Part shown: in pieces, positions 1-8,766 of the stretch
Layout of the letters: each line of letters begins with the position of its first letter
Position numbering within the stretch: the first letter of the stretch is position 1
NCBI RefSeq assembly: GCF_900177345.1
Contig: NZ_FWZT01000005.1
Coordinates: 124,001 to 188,000 of the forward strand
Reading direction: 5' to 3'
DNA from: Pseudobacteriovorax antillogorgiicola
Lineage (GTDB): Bacteria > Bdellovibrionota_B > Oligoflexia > Oligoflexales > Oligoflexaceae
DNA length: 64,000 nucleotides
The notes under the pieces: generated by a model
Database searches by the model: none
Seen by the model: only the letters and a program-made list of their open reading frames with translations
What the model was told of the DNA's origin: nothing
Position numbers and translations under genes: made by a program

Positions 1-50
1 ATGATTTCCTTGGGCTCTTTATTCAGATAAGCATCTTCATCTAAACTCAT
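1..50 (-). CDS. Partial gene downstream of crtI (5' end only)
   Basis: Only the first 16 codons are in the window (MSLDEDAYLNKEPKEI). The ATG at position 50 overlaps the TGA of crtI in an ATGA arrangement, the usual sign of translational coupling, so the gene continues the crt operon leftwards. Phytoene synthase (CrtB) commonly follows CrtI, which makes that the leading guess from context alone. The visible residues carry no diagnostic motif, and another carotenoid gene is equally possible. Confidence 0.55.
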   Translation of the reverse strand, partial: MSLDEDAYLNKEPKEI

Positions 51-1528
51 GATAGGGCTCTCGATTCAGGAATAATCTTTTCCAAAACTTTCGCCGAGCA
101 TAGCACTCCCGGCACTCCCGCACCAGGATGTGTGTTAGCCCCTACAAAGTAAAGGTTCTCAAAGTCCTCAGACTGGTTATGGAACCGGAAGTAAGCTGAT
201 TGTCGAAAGCTTGGTTCGATGCCAAAAGCAGCTCCATGTTCGCTTTGCAAGTCTTGCTCGAAATAGTTCGGGTCTACATGAAAATCTACCGTTAGGTTCT
301 CCGCTAGCCCAGGCAAAGCTCTCTCCTCTAAGAAGCGATAGATCTTTTCTTTGTAGCGTTCGCCTTCATACTGCCAATTGATGGAACTTTTGTTATTAGG
401 AACTGGAGAAAGAACATAGAAAGCCTCGTGCCCCTCTGGAGCCATACCCGGATCCGTGCGGGTCGGTGCGTGAAGATAGAGGCTAAAATCGTCTGCCAAG
501 ACTTTACGGTCGAAGATATCACCTAGCAAGCCTTGGTAGCGAGGGCCTAGTAGGATGGTATGATGAGCCAGCTCTGGATATAGTTTCTTCGTCCCAAAGT
601 AGGCCACAAACAAGCTCATAGAATGAGTTTTTCTGCTCAGGGCACCGTTGGAATGCTTGCGACGATGATGCTCTGGGAGCATATCGCGATAGACCCGCAC
701 AGGGTCGGCATTACTAACCACAACATCTGCCTCATAGCAGCGCCCCTCCCTGGTCCAGACTCGTTTCACCTTATCACCACGGGTTTCAATTCGTTCCACT
801 GAAGCATTGGTCAGAACCTGGGCACCATGCCTTTTCAAAAGTTTATCGAATGCCTGCACCAAAGCGGTCGTTCCCCCCTTTACAAAGTGCACGCCCCACT
901 TTCGTTCGAGCCAGTGAATCAAAAGATAGATTGATGTGATTTTAGTTGGGTTACCACCGACCAGAAGCGGCTCAAAGCTGAAAGCCTGTCGCAAGCGCGG
1001 GTCTTCGATATACTTTGAAACCAGTGAATAAACACTGCGATAGTTCTGGAGACGAATCATATCGGGAGCAGCCCGCAGCATCGAGACGAAGGTATCAAAA
1101 GGTTCGTCTGCCAGCTGGGTGTATCCCACATCGAAAATATCTCGTGCATGCTTGGCAAGCTTGCGATAACCATCCACATCTCTTGGTGATAAACGCTGGA
1201 TATTATCAATCAAGCGCTCTTCATCACCAACGTAATCAAAGGTGCTGCCGTCGTAGAATTGAATTCGGTAAAACGGATCGATTGGCAGGAGAGTGAAAAA
1301 CTCTTTCGGGTCTTCCCCTAGCATCTCGAATAACTCGTTTAATAAGTAAGGAGCAGTAATGACAGTCGGCCCAGCGTCAAATATGAAGCCTTGCTCCTTA
1401 AAAACCCCGGCACGCCCTCCGATTTGGTCCCTTGCTTCGAGCACCGTAACTTCGTAGCCCTTTCGAATCAAGCGCACAGCGCTCGCCAATCCACCAAAGC
1501 CTGAACCGATCACCACTGCCTTTTTCAT
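47..1528 (-). CDS. crtI: Phytoene desaturase (CrtI family)
   Basis: 493-residue FAD-dependent carotenoid desaturase of the CrtI/phytoene dehydrogenase family, expected to introduce double bonds into phytoene at the membrane. The N-terminus has the Rossmann dinucleotide motif VIGSGFGGLASA (about residues 6-17) followed by an acidic strand end and the GG doublet (EARDQIGGRAG). The C-terminus carries the family signature around GANTHPGAGVPGVL, and the length is normal for bacterial CrtI. The ATG at 1528 follows GAGAGGG at 8-9 nt. It is the fourth gene of a minus-strand operon after GGPP synthase and an ABC exporter, and its stop overlaps the start of the next gene. Related desaturases (CrtN, CrtD) share these motifs, so the number of desaturation steps and exact substrate are not fixed by sequence alone. 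Confidence 0.93.
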   Translation of the reverse strand: MKKAVVIGSGFGGLASAVRLIRKGYEVTVLEARDQIGGRAGVFKEQGFIFDAGPTVITAPYLLNELFEMLGEDPKEFFTLLPIDPFYRIQFYDGSTFDYVGDEERLIDNIQRLSPRDVDGYRKLAKHARDIFDVGYTQLADEPFDTFVSMLRAAPDMIRLQNYRSVYSLVSKYIEDPRLRQAFSFEPLLVGGNPTKITSIYLLIHWLERKWGVHFVKGGTTALVQAFDKLLKRHGAQVLTNASVERIETRGDKVKRVWTREGRCYEADVVVSNADPVRVYRDMLPEHHRRKHSNGALSRKTHSMSLFVAYFGTKKLYPELAHHTILLGPRYQGLLGDIFDRKVLADDFSLYLHAPTRTDPGMAPEGHEAFYVLSPVPNNKSSINWQYEGERYKEKIYRFLEERALPGLAENLTVDFHVDPNYFEQDLQSEHGAAFGIEPSFRQSAYFRFHNQSEDFENLYFVGANTHPGAGVPGVLCSAKVLEKIIPESRALS

Positions 1529-1640
1529 TCATTACCCTCTCTTTCAAAAGACTCCAGGAAAGGAAGCCTACATGCACTCAACTGTGCGGGGAGTTTAATC
1601 GGATTTTTTTGCAAGGCCAAGGCCACCATCGTCGGCACCT

Positions 1641-2375
1641 TCACGAAAAACGAGCTTGCTGGTCTCGACGGTAGCCCCAGTAGGTAAGTACCCCAAACAA
1701 TAGAGCATACCCTGCTAGCCAAATGACGTGGTTCAAGGCGAGATCCCGCTTTAAGACGCTAGCCCATACCAGTTCACCATAGTGTCTGGTGGGCAAATAC
1801 TCCGATATGGTTTGTACAAACTCTGGTAGTATGGTCGGTGGTTTCCACAAACCGCCAGCAAACGTCAGGGGCAGGTAAATCAAATTACCAATGGGAAGGC
1901 AGGACTTCTCCCCTGCCCAGTAGCCTAACGCCAAACCCATGCAGCAAAACGATGCTCCTCCAATGAGAAGCACAGCCAAAAATTTAAGCCATTCTAAAAA
2001 ACTGAGTTCAGCCGGTGTAAAAGCCAGACTTAATAGAATCACGGCCAAGGCGGCCAAGACAGAGAAAAAGAAGGCCGAAAGAAACCTTGCCCCTAAAAAA
2101 GCCATTCCGGGAAGAGGTAAGGTTCTCAGATAAAGATACCAGGAACGCGACCGTTCTTGAGCCACTCCAACACCAAGCTGCAAAAAAATTACGCCAAACA
2201 CCGCGAAAGCTGAGAAGGAGCCGAGGAGCAGATTGGCCGCCAGTGTGTCCTTAGACTCCGGCACCGCAAAGATCATGTAGAAAAGTGATGGAAATGCTAC
2301 AGTTGAAACCAGATAGGCTGGTTGACGAAGCAACTCCTTCACCATCCACTGAGTATGAATTAGAATCAGCTTCAT
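1641..2375 (-). CDS. ABC-2 type transporter permease
   Basis: 244-residue integral membrane protein with about six hydrophobic segments and the organisation of ABC-2 type permeases (short cytoplasmic N-terminus, paired helices, final segment near GYALLFGVLTYWGY). It would form the membrane pore of a two-gene ABC system with the ATPase just upstream, whose stop codon it overlaps by 4 nt (ATGA). ABC-2 systems export drugs, lipids or polysaccharides. Its position between GGPP synthase and CrtI suggests an isoprenoid- or carotenoid-related cargo, but that is inference. A gap of about 110 bp separates it from crtI. Confidence 0.85.
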   Translation of the reverse strand: MKLILIHTQWMVKELLRQPAYLVSTVAFPSLFYMIFAVPESKDTLAANLLLGSFSAFAVFGVIFLQLGVGVAQERSRSWYLYLRTLPLPGMAFLGARFLSAFFFSVLAALAVILLSLAFTPAELSFLEWLKFLAVLLIGGASFCCMGLALGYWAGEKSCLPIGNLIYLPLTFAGGLWKPPTILPEFVQTISEYLPTRHYGELVWASVLKRDLALNHVIWLAGYALLFGVLTYWGYRRDQQARFS

Positions 2376-3259
2376 GATGGGTTCCCTGTGAGGGTCATAA
2401 ATATATCTTCCAACGATGGCTCTAAGACTCGAAGCCCCGATGCGTCGGGAACCTTCGCGATCACCTCGCGCAAAAGCCTGTCGCTATCAGTGCCATAAGC
2501 TCGCCATGAATGGTCTCGACACTTCAAATTACGAGCTTCAAAAAGCTGGATATCCTTCTGCCTGGATTCAAATAACACAGCACGCAAACCGTAGGTCTCC
2601 TTGATGTCCGCCACCGAGCCCTCAGTTACAATTTCGCCCTCGTGTATGACAATCACACGATCGGCAAGCTTATCCACCTCATCCATGTGATGAGTGGAAA
2701 ACAAAACGGATCGTTCCTCTTTGCTGAAGTATTCTCGCAAGACGTCGAAAGTTTGATTCCGCATAGCGATATCCATACCACCTGTAGGCTCATCAAGAAG
2801 CGCCAATCGCGGCTCCCCAAGCAGAGAGCAGGCCAATGCCACCCGGCGATGCTGACCACCGCTCAAGCCGCCAATCTTCTTATCCATTAGGGAATGAATA
2901 TCAAGCTGGTCTAGAACAGTTAAAAACGGTTTTGGAAAGTGAGAGGCAATGGTTTCTATTACCTCATGAACCTTCAAAAAAACAGGGTATTGCACTTCTT
3001 GGGCGAGGTACCCCAGTTGACGACGCTGTTTCCTTTGCTGAGGGGAGCCATCAAAGAGTTGAATTGTTCCCCTATCATGATGTCGCAATCCCGTGGCTAA
3101 GTTAACGAGTGTGCTTTTGCCTGCCCCATTAATGCCAAGCAGGGCTACGCGCTCCCCTGATTTGATCTTGAACGAGAAATTCCGCAGCGCTTGATGCCTG
3201 CCATAAGATTTAAAAACATTTGAAAAACAAAGATACGGCAGCCTGCCTGATTGATCCAT
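2372..3259 (-). CDS. ABC transporter ATP-binding protein
   Basis: 295-residue ATPase of the drug/lipid-exporter type. Walker A is GINGAGKST (residues 42-50), the signature LSGGQ lies at about 132-136, Walker B is LALLDEPTGG (about 152-161), and the H-loop follows in STHHMDEVDKL. A C-terminal extension of about 90 residues after the core is typical of CcmA/DrrA-like ATPases that partner an ABC-2 permease. It lies 9 bp after the GGPP synthase gene and overlaps the permease start by 4 bp, so all three are probably co-transcribed and translationally coupled. Confidence 0.92.
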   Translation of the reverse strand: MDQSGRLPYLCFSNVFKSYGRHQALRNFSFKIKSGERVALLGINGAGKSTLVNLATGLRHHDRGTIQLFDGSPQQRKQRRQLGYLAQEVQYPVFLKVHEVIETIASHFPKPFLTVLDQLDIHSLMDKKIGGLSGGQHRRVALACSLLGEPRLALLDEPTGGMDIAMRNQTFDVLREYFSKEERSVLFSTHHMDEVDKLADRVIVIHEGEIVTEGSVADIKETYGLRAVLFESRQKDIQLFEARNLKCRDHSWRAYGTDSDRLLREVIAKVPDASGLRVLEPSLEDIFMTLTGNPS

Positions 3260-3268
3260 ATGTCCTAC

Positions 3269-4318
3269 TTAGTACGAAGATGTCACTTGCTGCACTTGAT
3301 CCTGACAGGGTGTTAATAAGTGCTCAATGGGCCTCACAATATCCGTTATAAGTCTCGTCACGAGTTTTCTCAAGCCCGGATAGCCCTCTAGAAGGGGATG
3401 AGCTGCTATGTGAACCATGCGCTCTTGGACATCTTCAATGGCAGCGTCAAGCGTACCATCCGATATAAACTGATCTCGCACCGCTAGAACCTGTTCTTCG
3501 CTGACCTGATCCCGATCAGTGTGAAGAAGCTGCTTCGTATCTTTTAGACGATCTGGAAACAACATCAATTGATAGACGATAAGAATCGATATCTTACCTT
3601 CACGAATATCACAGCCCACCTCCCGGCGCTGTTTATCCCCATAAAGATCGAGGATATCGTCTTGTAGTTGAAATAAAAGGCCAATGTCAAAAAACAATGT
3701 CTCTAGTTGGTTCAGAAAGTCAACATTTGCGGATGACAGAGTCGCTACACCACGGGCCAGCTTGGCGAAAAACGTCGCTGTTTTCCCACCAATACAGGAA
3801 AGATAGGATCGATAGAGGTCTTCGCAAGATCCCAGTTCGTTTAGAACAAACTCTTCACATTGACCACCAACCATCCGTGTGGACATCTTTATAAATTCTT
3901 TATGAAGCCTAGTTTTCACATCGCTTGGGAGAGGAGCCTCTAGTAAAGCCTGAGGGGCACATAGCAAAAGAAAATCTCCCAAGTTAATCGCCATATTTTC
4001 ACCATAAACACTCCACATGGTAGGCTGACCACGGCGATAAAGATCTCCATCTTGCAAGTCATCGTGCACTAACGATGCGCAATGCAAAAGCTCGCAGGTA
4101 ACGGCCCAAGCTCTGGCTTGCTTTAAATCGCAGGCTAGAACATTGGCTAAATGAAAAACAGCTTTTGGTCTGGTAAGCTTGCCTTGTACGGCAAAACAAC
4201 GTTTGACCATAGGATGAAGTTTTCCAGAGGCGAGTTCATCGACAATCTGATCCATATCATCGAGGACCATGTTTAAAAACTGCTTCTCACTCATTCGATC
4301 TTTCAGGTCCGTCGTCAT
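3269..4318 (-). CDS. crtE: Polyprenyl synthetase, probable geranylgeranyl diphosphate synthase (CrtE-like)
   Basis: Trans-isoprenyl diphosphate synthase that condenses IPP with allylic diphosphates; in this operon it most likely supplies GGPP for carotenoids. Both Asp-rich motifs are intact: LVHDDLQDGDLYRRGQPT (first DDxxD) and LFQLQDDILD (second DDxxD, about 130 residues later). I choose the ATG at 4318 (MTTDLKDRMSEKQ), preceded by AGGG at about 8 nt. A TTG at 4369 would add 17 residues that look non-family. First gene of the operon GGPPS-ABC ATPase-permease-crtI. Chain length (FPP, GGPP or longer) cannot be read with certainty from the motif; GGPP is inferred from the crtI neighbour. Confidence 0.85.
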   Translation of the reverse strand: MTTDLKDRMSEKQFLNMVLDDMDQIVDELASGKLHPMVKRCFAVQGKLTRPKAVFHLANVLACDLKQARAWAVTCELLHCASLVHDDLQDGDLYRRGQPTMWSVYGENMAINLGDFLLLCAPQALLEAPLPSDVKTRLHKEFIKMSTRMVGGQCEEFVLNELGSCEDLYRSYLSCIGGKTATFFAKLARGVATLSSANVDFLNQLETLFFDIGLLFQLQDDILDLYGDKQRREVGCDIREGKISILIVYQLMLFPDRLKDTKQLLHTDRDQVSEEQVLAVRDQFISDGTLDAAIEDVQERMVHIAAHPLLEGYPGLRKLVTRLITDIVRPIEHLLTPCQDQVQQVTSSY

Positions 4319-4615
4319 CTGTGAAACCCTGTCACGATTGGCATTTATCCGTAAACTATAGACTAACAAAAGATTAGCGTCTTGCTCTTTAGAAATTTTT
4401 TTCTGATAAAGACCTAAGAGCCTAAGCTTAAGTCCTTGTTGATTCCTATTGTTTTTTATTGATGATCTTATCGAAAAGCCACGGAATCAAGATGGATTAT
4501 TGCAAAATCCTATTGATACAGCTATTTTTTTACCGCAACAATCTAAACCTAAGATGGGAAGGCCGTAAAAAGCCGCCACAAATAGAAACTTGCTCACCCT
4601 TGATAATAGCTTAGC

Positions 4616-5236
4616 TTAAAGATCGGCTCGCTGTTCCAGAGACCTTTGAAAGAAGTCCTTCATCATTGCAGCTGACTCTTTAGCCTGGTTTTGATCCGAC
4701 GAGGACTGTAGCCAGTGGCTGCAAGTTTCCCAGATCCCCCAAGCCATTTGTAATATTAGATCAATGGGCAAGTCGCGCCTTACACCACCGACCAACTGTC
4801 CTGTGAGAATAAAGTCCTCAAGCCACTCGTCGATACTATCGATCCAGGGGCTGGCTGGTGAAGTGGCATGGCGGCTTTCAGACGTGAGTAAGTTCTGGAT
4901 GAACCGGCCCAGGGTGGGCTTTTGAGAAAGGATGGCCATGAGTGTTTCAAGCTGGACTTCCACCTCGGTCCAAAATTCAGCACCACTGCTCATAGATGGC
5001 AGCTCTCGGTTGGCAAGAGCTTGGAAGTCTTTGCTAATCGCAATCAGCAGAGTCATAAAAAGATCCTGCTTGTTTTCGAAGTAGTAGTACATCGTGCCCT
5101 TACTCATCCCACAATTCTTGATAATGCGGTTGAATGAGGAGCGTTGATAGTCATGTTCAGCGAACTCTCGGAGAGCGATCGTCATAATCTGAGCAATACG
5201 CTCCGTGTCCAAGTTCTCAATCCTTGGGGTCGGCAT
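4616..5236 (-). CDS. TetR/AcrR family transcriptional regulator
   Basis: 206-residue one-component regulator. Residues about 10-57 form the TetR helix-turn-helix, with the typical run FNRIIKNCGMSKGTMYYYF and the following FENKQDLF. The C-terminal half is the variable ligand-binding and dimerisation domain. It is transcribed in the same direction as, and about 300 bp upstream of, the isoprenoid/ABC operon, so control of that operon (often by a hydrophobic ligand exported by the ABC system) is a reasonable inference. A perfect 15-bp palindrome lies about 80 bp upstream of its start codon and is a candidate autoregulatory operator. Confidence 0.9.
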   Translation of the reverse strand: MPTPRIENLDTERIAQIMTIALREFAEHDYQRSSFNRIIKNCGMSKGTMYYYFENKQDLFMTLLIAISKDFQALANRELPSMSSGAEFWTEVEVQLETLMAILSQKPTLGRFIQNLLTSESRHATSPASPWIDSIDEWLEDFILTGQLVGGVRRDLPIDLILQMAWGIWETCSHWLQSSSDQNQAKESAAMMKDFFQRSLEQRADL

Positions 5237-5318
5237 AGTCTATCCTCAGCGTAAGATTTACCAGCTAATCTAGCATACCAGCCTGAACTCGCCAAAAACT
5301 AGAGTGATCCTCTACTTA

Positions 5319-5333
5319 CCTAATATTATTAGG
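5319..5333. promoter_or_regulatory. 15-bp palindrome, candidate TetR operator
   Basis: CCTAATATTATTAGG is a perfect inverted repeat of two 7-bp arms around a central T. It lies between the divergent TetR gene and the weak plus-strand gene at 5397, about 83 bp upstream of the TetR start. TetR proteins bind short palindromes of this size. I did not find an exact second copy in front of the GGPP synthase gene, so its link to the crt operon is unproven. Confidence 0.45.
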
Positions 5334-5396
5334 CTATCAATGCAAATTACAGAACGTAAGGGCAAACGCCGACGGGAAGTGAGGTAGGAGGCCACT

Positions 5397-5648
5397 ATGG
5401 GTGAGCAAATTTACTTAGTTCTAATTCTTAGCGCGTGGGTTTTCCATGACTTCATGACTTGGGGCCCCTTGGCCAAGGTCAACCTTTCTTGGTTTCTAGG
5501 GGAACTGACAAAATCTCCGAACCAAGACCTAAACTTGCCGGCCTCGATTCACACCTCAAGCACCTGGGCCATTGACGAACGTGAAGGCGTCAACCAAATC
5601 AGCGGCCGAGAGCAGCACAGCCTGTCGCCATGGGACATGGCTGCTTAG
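5397..5648 (+). CDS. Possible small protein of unknown function
   Basis: An 83-codon open frame whose ATG is preceded by AGGAGG at 6 nt spacing, a strong ribosome site that is hard to dismiss. The N-terminus has a short hydrophobic run (IYLVLILSAWVF) and the rest is polar without any motif I recognise. No neighbour supports it: it sits alone between the TetR gene and a tRNA. It could be a real small exported or membrane-tethered protein or a chance frame with a fortuitous Shine-Dalgarno. Confidence 0.3.
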   Translation: MGEQIYLVLILSAWVFHDFMTWGPLAKVNLSWFLGELTKSPNQDLNLPASIHTSSTWAIDEREGVNQISGREQHSLSPWDMAA

Positions 5649-5816
5649 CTTCCGGCCATCCCAGGCAACCTTCCCAATCTGACTCCCTATTTTTTCTGGC
5701 TAAACTCAAAACAGCTATTGACTTAGATTCTTCTTTCTTTTAACTTCCTTATCCACCAGGGCGCTACAGCACTGGCTTCCGGGTCTTACAGCCCACCATA
5801 AAGGTTTCTATATATT

Positions 5817-5893
5817 GCACCCTTAGCTCAGCTGGATAGAGCATCAGGCTTCGAACCTGAGGGTCGGGCGTTCGAATCGCTCAGGGTGCGCCA
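5817..5893 (+). tRNA. tRNA-Arg (anticodon TCG)
   Basis: Full cloverleaf by eye. The acceptor stem GCACCCT pairs with AGGGTGC, followed by G and an encoded CCA. The D arm is GCTC...GAGC. The anticodon stem TCAGG/CCTGA encloses the loop CTTCGAA, giving anticodon TCG, which reads CGA arginine codons. The T arm GGGCG-TTCGAAT-CGCTC has one G-T pair. It stands alone; no integrase or attachment-site duplication is seen near its 3' end. Confidence 0.95.
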
Positions 5894-5957
5894 CTACTTC
5901 CTTCTTACCTTTTTCAATTCCACTAAACTTCGATTCTAGACATGCCGAATCAACATT

Positions 5958-6362
5958 ATGATTTTTTCAATCGAAAATATTCGTGATTATCTCAAAGATC
6001 GCCGCAAACGCTCTGTCATTCATAGCTTGGCTAAGGACTTGCCACGGGAGCTGGCCCTAGCCTACGGACAGCAGGAGTTTTACTCTGTTGATCAGCTCTA
6101 CGAGACCATGGCAAAGAAGAACTATTCTCATCAGTTTGTGATCGAAGCTTTGTGCTTATTCTTGAAGCGAGACGATTTCGATGCTGAGGTCGCGAAGCTT
6201 GGAGAAGGCGTTGACTACACCACCAAATGCTATGAGCTAAAGAGATACGGTGTTGGTTTTGGAGTTCCTGAGCCTTCAACAAACATAATCAACGCTACTG
6301 GCTACAACCTTATCACTAAGACTTACAAAAGTTGGACTAGCCGTCATATCAATCTTAAATAA
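5958..6362 (+). CDS. DUF6559-like small protein
   Basis: 134 residues without signal peptide or membrane segment. The segment from RRKRSVIHSLAKDLPREL through SVDQLYETMAKKNYS and the FLKRDDFD/CYEL end resembles small proteins of the DUF6559 type (basic helix, Leu-Pro, then a YxxxQVxxT-like helix). The match is from memory of the family pattern. The C-terminal 35 residues (GVGFGVPEPSTN onward) are extra. Function is unknown. The gene follows tRNA-Arg by 64 bp and faces a histidine kinase gene across a strong hairpin. No clear Shine-Dalgarno precedes the ATG. Confidence 0.65.
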   Translation: MIFSIENIRDYLKDRRKRSVIHSLAKDLPRELALAYGQQEFYSVDQLYETMAKKNYSHQFVIEALCLFLKRDDFDAEVAKLGEGVDYTTKCYELKRYGVGFGVPEPSTNIINATGYNLITKTYKSWTSRHINLK

Positions 6363-6423
6363 TCTGGTTGGTCACGATCAATGCGCACTCTCATATGATG
6401 AATCAGACAAGGGTTATCCGAAC

Positions 6424-6445
6424 AGTTTGAGGGCAACCTCAAACT
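6424..6445. terminator. GNRA-capped hairpin between convergent genes
   Basis: AGTTTGAGG and CCTCAAACT form a perfect 9-bp stem closed by a GCAA tetraloop. It sits between the end of the DUF6559-like gene and the end of the hybrid kinase gene, touching the kinase stop codon. No T-run follows on either strand, so efficient intrinsic termination is uncertain; it may act as a bidirectional terminator or as 3'-end protection. Confidence 0.5.
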
Positions 6446-8226
6446 TATGACGCTTTACGTTGTTCGTTCAATGGTTGAAGGAGTTTATCAATACTCAAAG
6501 GTTTTTCAATGATACCCTCTACACCAGCATTTTGAGCTTTAACTAAGTAGCTAGAGATGCTGGTGCCCGATAGAAAGTAGACCTTTGGAGGACAGAGGTT
6601 GAGACGACGGATTTCAGCTAGGACTTTGAGTCCATCCATAACGGGCATATGAATATCCAAATAGAGCAGGTCTACTGGCTGTTTAGTTAAAATTCCTAGG
6701 GCTTCGTCCAGAGTTCTCGCTACCTCTACATGACAAATATCTCCTATCATTTCCTGGGCTAAATCGAGGATATCGCTATCATCATCCATTATCATCAGCC
6801 TCTTAGATGGTTTTAACACTTGAGTGGCATCCCAGCGAGGGTCTTCAAGTGGAATGACAAGTCGAAAACAACTACCCTCCCCTAGAATGCTTGTTGCTGT
6901 TAAATTGCCTCCCATTTTTTGCGCTAGGCCCTTAGATAGCGATAGTCCAATTCCAGTTCCGGAATACTTATCTTGGCTCGCATCATGGACTTGGACAAAC
7001 TTATCGAAGACTCGCCTCAAATCTTGTGGTGAAATTCCTTGACCTGAGTCACGAACAGAAAAAGAAACCGCTTCAGATCCAGACAATTTTATAGGCTCAA
7101 TTTTAAGGATAATTAAGCCATTGTGTGTGTACTTAGCTGCATTGCTAAGCAAATTCAAGAGTATCTGTTTCAGGCGGGAGGCATCGGTGTAGAGAGGCTT
7201 GACCTGCTCGCTAACTTCGATAGAAAATTGGTTACTATTTGCTACCATCAATGGTGAAACTAGGATCTTTACTTGTTGAGCAAGGTCACTTGGCGATATG
7301 TGATTCGGTCTGAGAGTGAATTGCTCTGACTCAACCTTTGCCATATCAAGAATCTCATTTATCAAGCAAAGAAGGTGGCTGCCGGAGCTTTCGATACTCT
7401 TCAAATCTTTCTTAATGTCATCGCTTTCAACTTTTTCTGCACAATCAAGATCTTCGATGAGCATCTGGCTATAACCAATAATAGCATTGAGTGGTGTCCG
7501 TAGTTCATGGCTAATATTTGATAAGAAGTTTGATTTAGCACGTGATTCCTGGGAAAGACTCCTCACCTTATCAAGTAACTTGATAAAAGATCGCTCCAAT
7601 TCCGAAATTTCGTCCTCACTATGAATCTGAGCTTGATAGTCGTGATGCTCTTGCTCGCTCAAAGAACCACAAAACTCGCTAATCTTCTTGAGAGGGTCTT
7701 TCACGAGCCGCCGAGCCCAGTAAACTATAATCAGCCCAAGAATAGCCGTTTTGACTAGCGAAAGCGCGATGATAAGAAAGGCACGATCAATCGCGTTGGC
7801 AAGTGCAAATTGACCATTATAATAAAAAGTCGCAGTTCCGACATCACTCTGTTCGACACCATCTCCTGAGTACATCACTGAAAATTTATAGGGTAGCAAT
7901 TTATCTTGACTGACAGGACAATCTCTATCCACAACATCTGCTAATACGTCTCCGTTGAAGCTCTTCGGTGATCGAGCTACTGCCCGGCAAATAAGGGGCG
8001 CTTCAATCACTCCTTCCAAGCTCGAAGCAAGGGAGTCGCCATCAAAGTTCCAAAGCCCGGTTCCAAGAGCACTTATCGTCATGCCACGATAATCATCCAG
8101 TAGTTTGACAACCCGCTCCTCTTCATCGTAGAGCTGAACACCCAGGTGCACCATTGTAATTATAGCTGCAACTGCAAAGTAAGTTGTAAATACCTTGCGC
8201 ACGAGAGTATTGGATATCTTTTTCAC
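6445..8226 (-). CDS. Membrane hybrid sensor histidine kinase with C-terminal receiver
   Basis: 593 residues. Transmembrane helix 1 is at about 12-30, then a periplasmic domain of about 115 residues, helix 2 at about 148-170 and a HAMP-like linker to about 220. The HisKA dimerisation domain has the H-box SNISHELRTPLN with phospho-acceptor His240. The HATPase_c domain follows (N-box LLNLLSNAAKYT, G-boxes DSGQGIS and GTGIGLSL). The C-terminus, about 468-590, is a receiver with LMIMDDDSD and phospho-acceptor LLYLDIHMP. It should autophosphorylate on a signal sensed in the periplasm and pass phosphate to its own receiver; a separate Hpt protein would be needed downstream and none is adjacent. The sensory domain has no recognised fold. 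Confidence 0.92.
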   Translation of the reverse strand: MKKISNTLVRKVFTTYFAVAAIITMVHLGVQLYDEEERVVKLLDDYRGMTISALGTGLWNFDGDSLASSLEGVIEAPLICRAVARSPKSFNGDVLADVVDRDCPVSQDKLLPYKFSVMYSGDGVEQSDVGTATFYYNGQFALANAIDRAFLIIALSLVKTAILGLIIVYWARRLVKDPLKKISEFCGSLSEQEHHDYQAQIHSEDEISELERSFIKLLDKVRSLSQESRAKSNFLSNISHELRTPLNAIIGYSQMLIEDLDCAEKVESDDIKKDLKSIESSGSHLLCLINEILDMAKVESEQFTLRPNHISPSDLAQQVKILVSPLMVANSNQFSIEVSEQVKPLYTDASRLKQILLNLLSNAAKYTHNGLIILKIEPIKLSGSEAVSFSVRDSGQGISPQDLRRVFDKFVQVHDASQDKYSGTGIGLSLSKGLAQKMGGNLTATSILGEGSCFRLVIPLEDPRWDATQVLKPSKRLMIMDDDSDILDLAQEMIGDICHVEVARTLDEALGILTKQPVDLLYLDIHMPVMDGLKVLAEIRRLNLCPPKVYFLSGTSISSYLVKAQNAGVEGIIEKPLSIDKLLQPLNEQRKAS

Positions 8227-8424
8227 GCTTCCTCCCTCAGCAACTATCGGTGTAATAGTCTACAAATAGAGGCTTAACGTGAAATCTTGTAGTTCAAAAA
8301 GTGGTGATCCTGTGGCCAGACCTAGAGAATAACAAGCGAAAGTATCGAAATTTTTCATAAACACTTTCATTTTTAAGCCTATCAGGACTCACGACTTCCC
8401 CTACCGGCCATGCAGAATAGAGTT

Positions 8425-8766
8425 CTATTCCGATATATTCAAAGGCAAAGTTCGCAAGTAGGCAATCACAGCTAATTGCTGCTCAAGGCTTTCAAATTCC
8501 CAAGAATGGTCGACTGACAACTCATATCCTGTGCAAAACGAGTTGGGGTTCGTTTCATCAGGTGTGTATGCAGCAGCAGTTATTGCGCCAACGACCTCTA
8601 TATCGGAACATGTTCCAATCAATAGAGGCCCATGGTCCACGCCTCCTACCTGCTGGTGGCAGCTAGCGCAAGAGGGTGATTCACCAAAGCCGTTATCATA
8701 CCGCTCTTTACCAACGGCAATTTGCTCAGATGTATAGGTATAAATTTCTACATCAGAACTGATTGA
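8425..8766 (-). pseudogene. Out-of-frame class I cytochrome c domain (3' part of a frameshifted lipoprotein gene)
   Basis: This frame reads 113 codons with the class I cytochrome c pattern: AVGKERYDNGFG, heme-binding CASCH, a distal region and a C-terminal helix EQQLAVIAYLRTLPL. It has no ATG, GTG or TTG upstream of the heme motif, so it cannot be translated alone from a normal start that includes the heme site. It begins in the opposite reading frame exactly where the upstream lipoprotein stops, so the two parts probably form one gene broken by a single-base shift. The product would be an outer-membrane or periplasmic mono-heme electron carrier. A read error in the assembly would give the same picture. 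Confidence 0.7.

Noticed and set aside
1525-1722. Minus-strand frame of 65 codons between crtI and the permease
   Set aside because: It overlaps the end of the permease in another frame, has no recognisable domain and its composition is that of a shadow frame.
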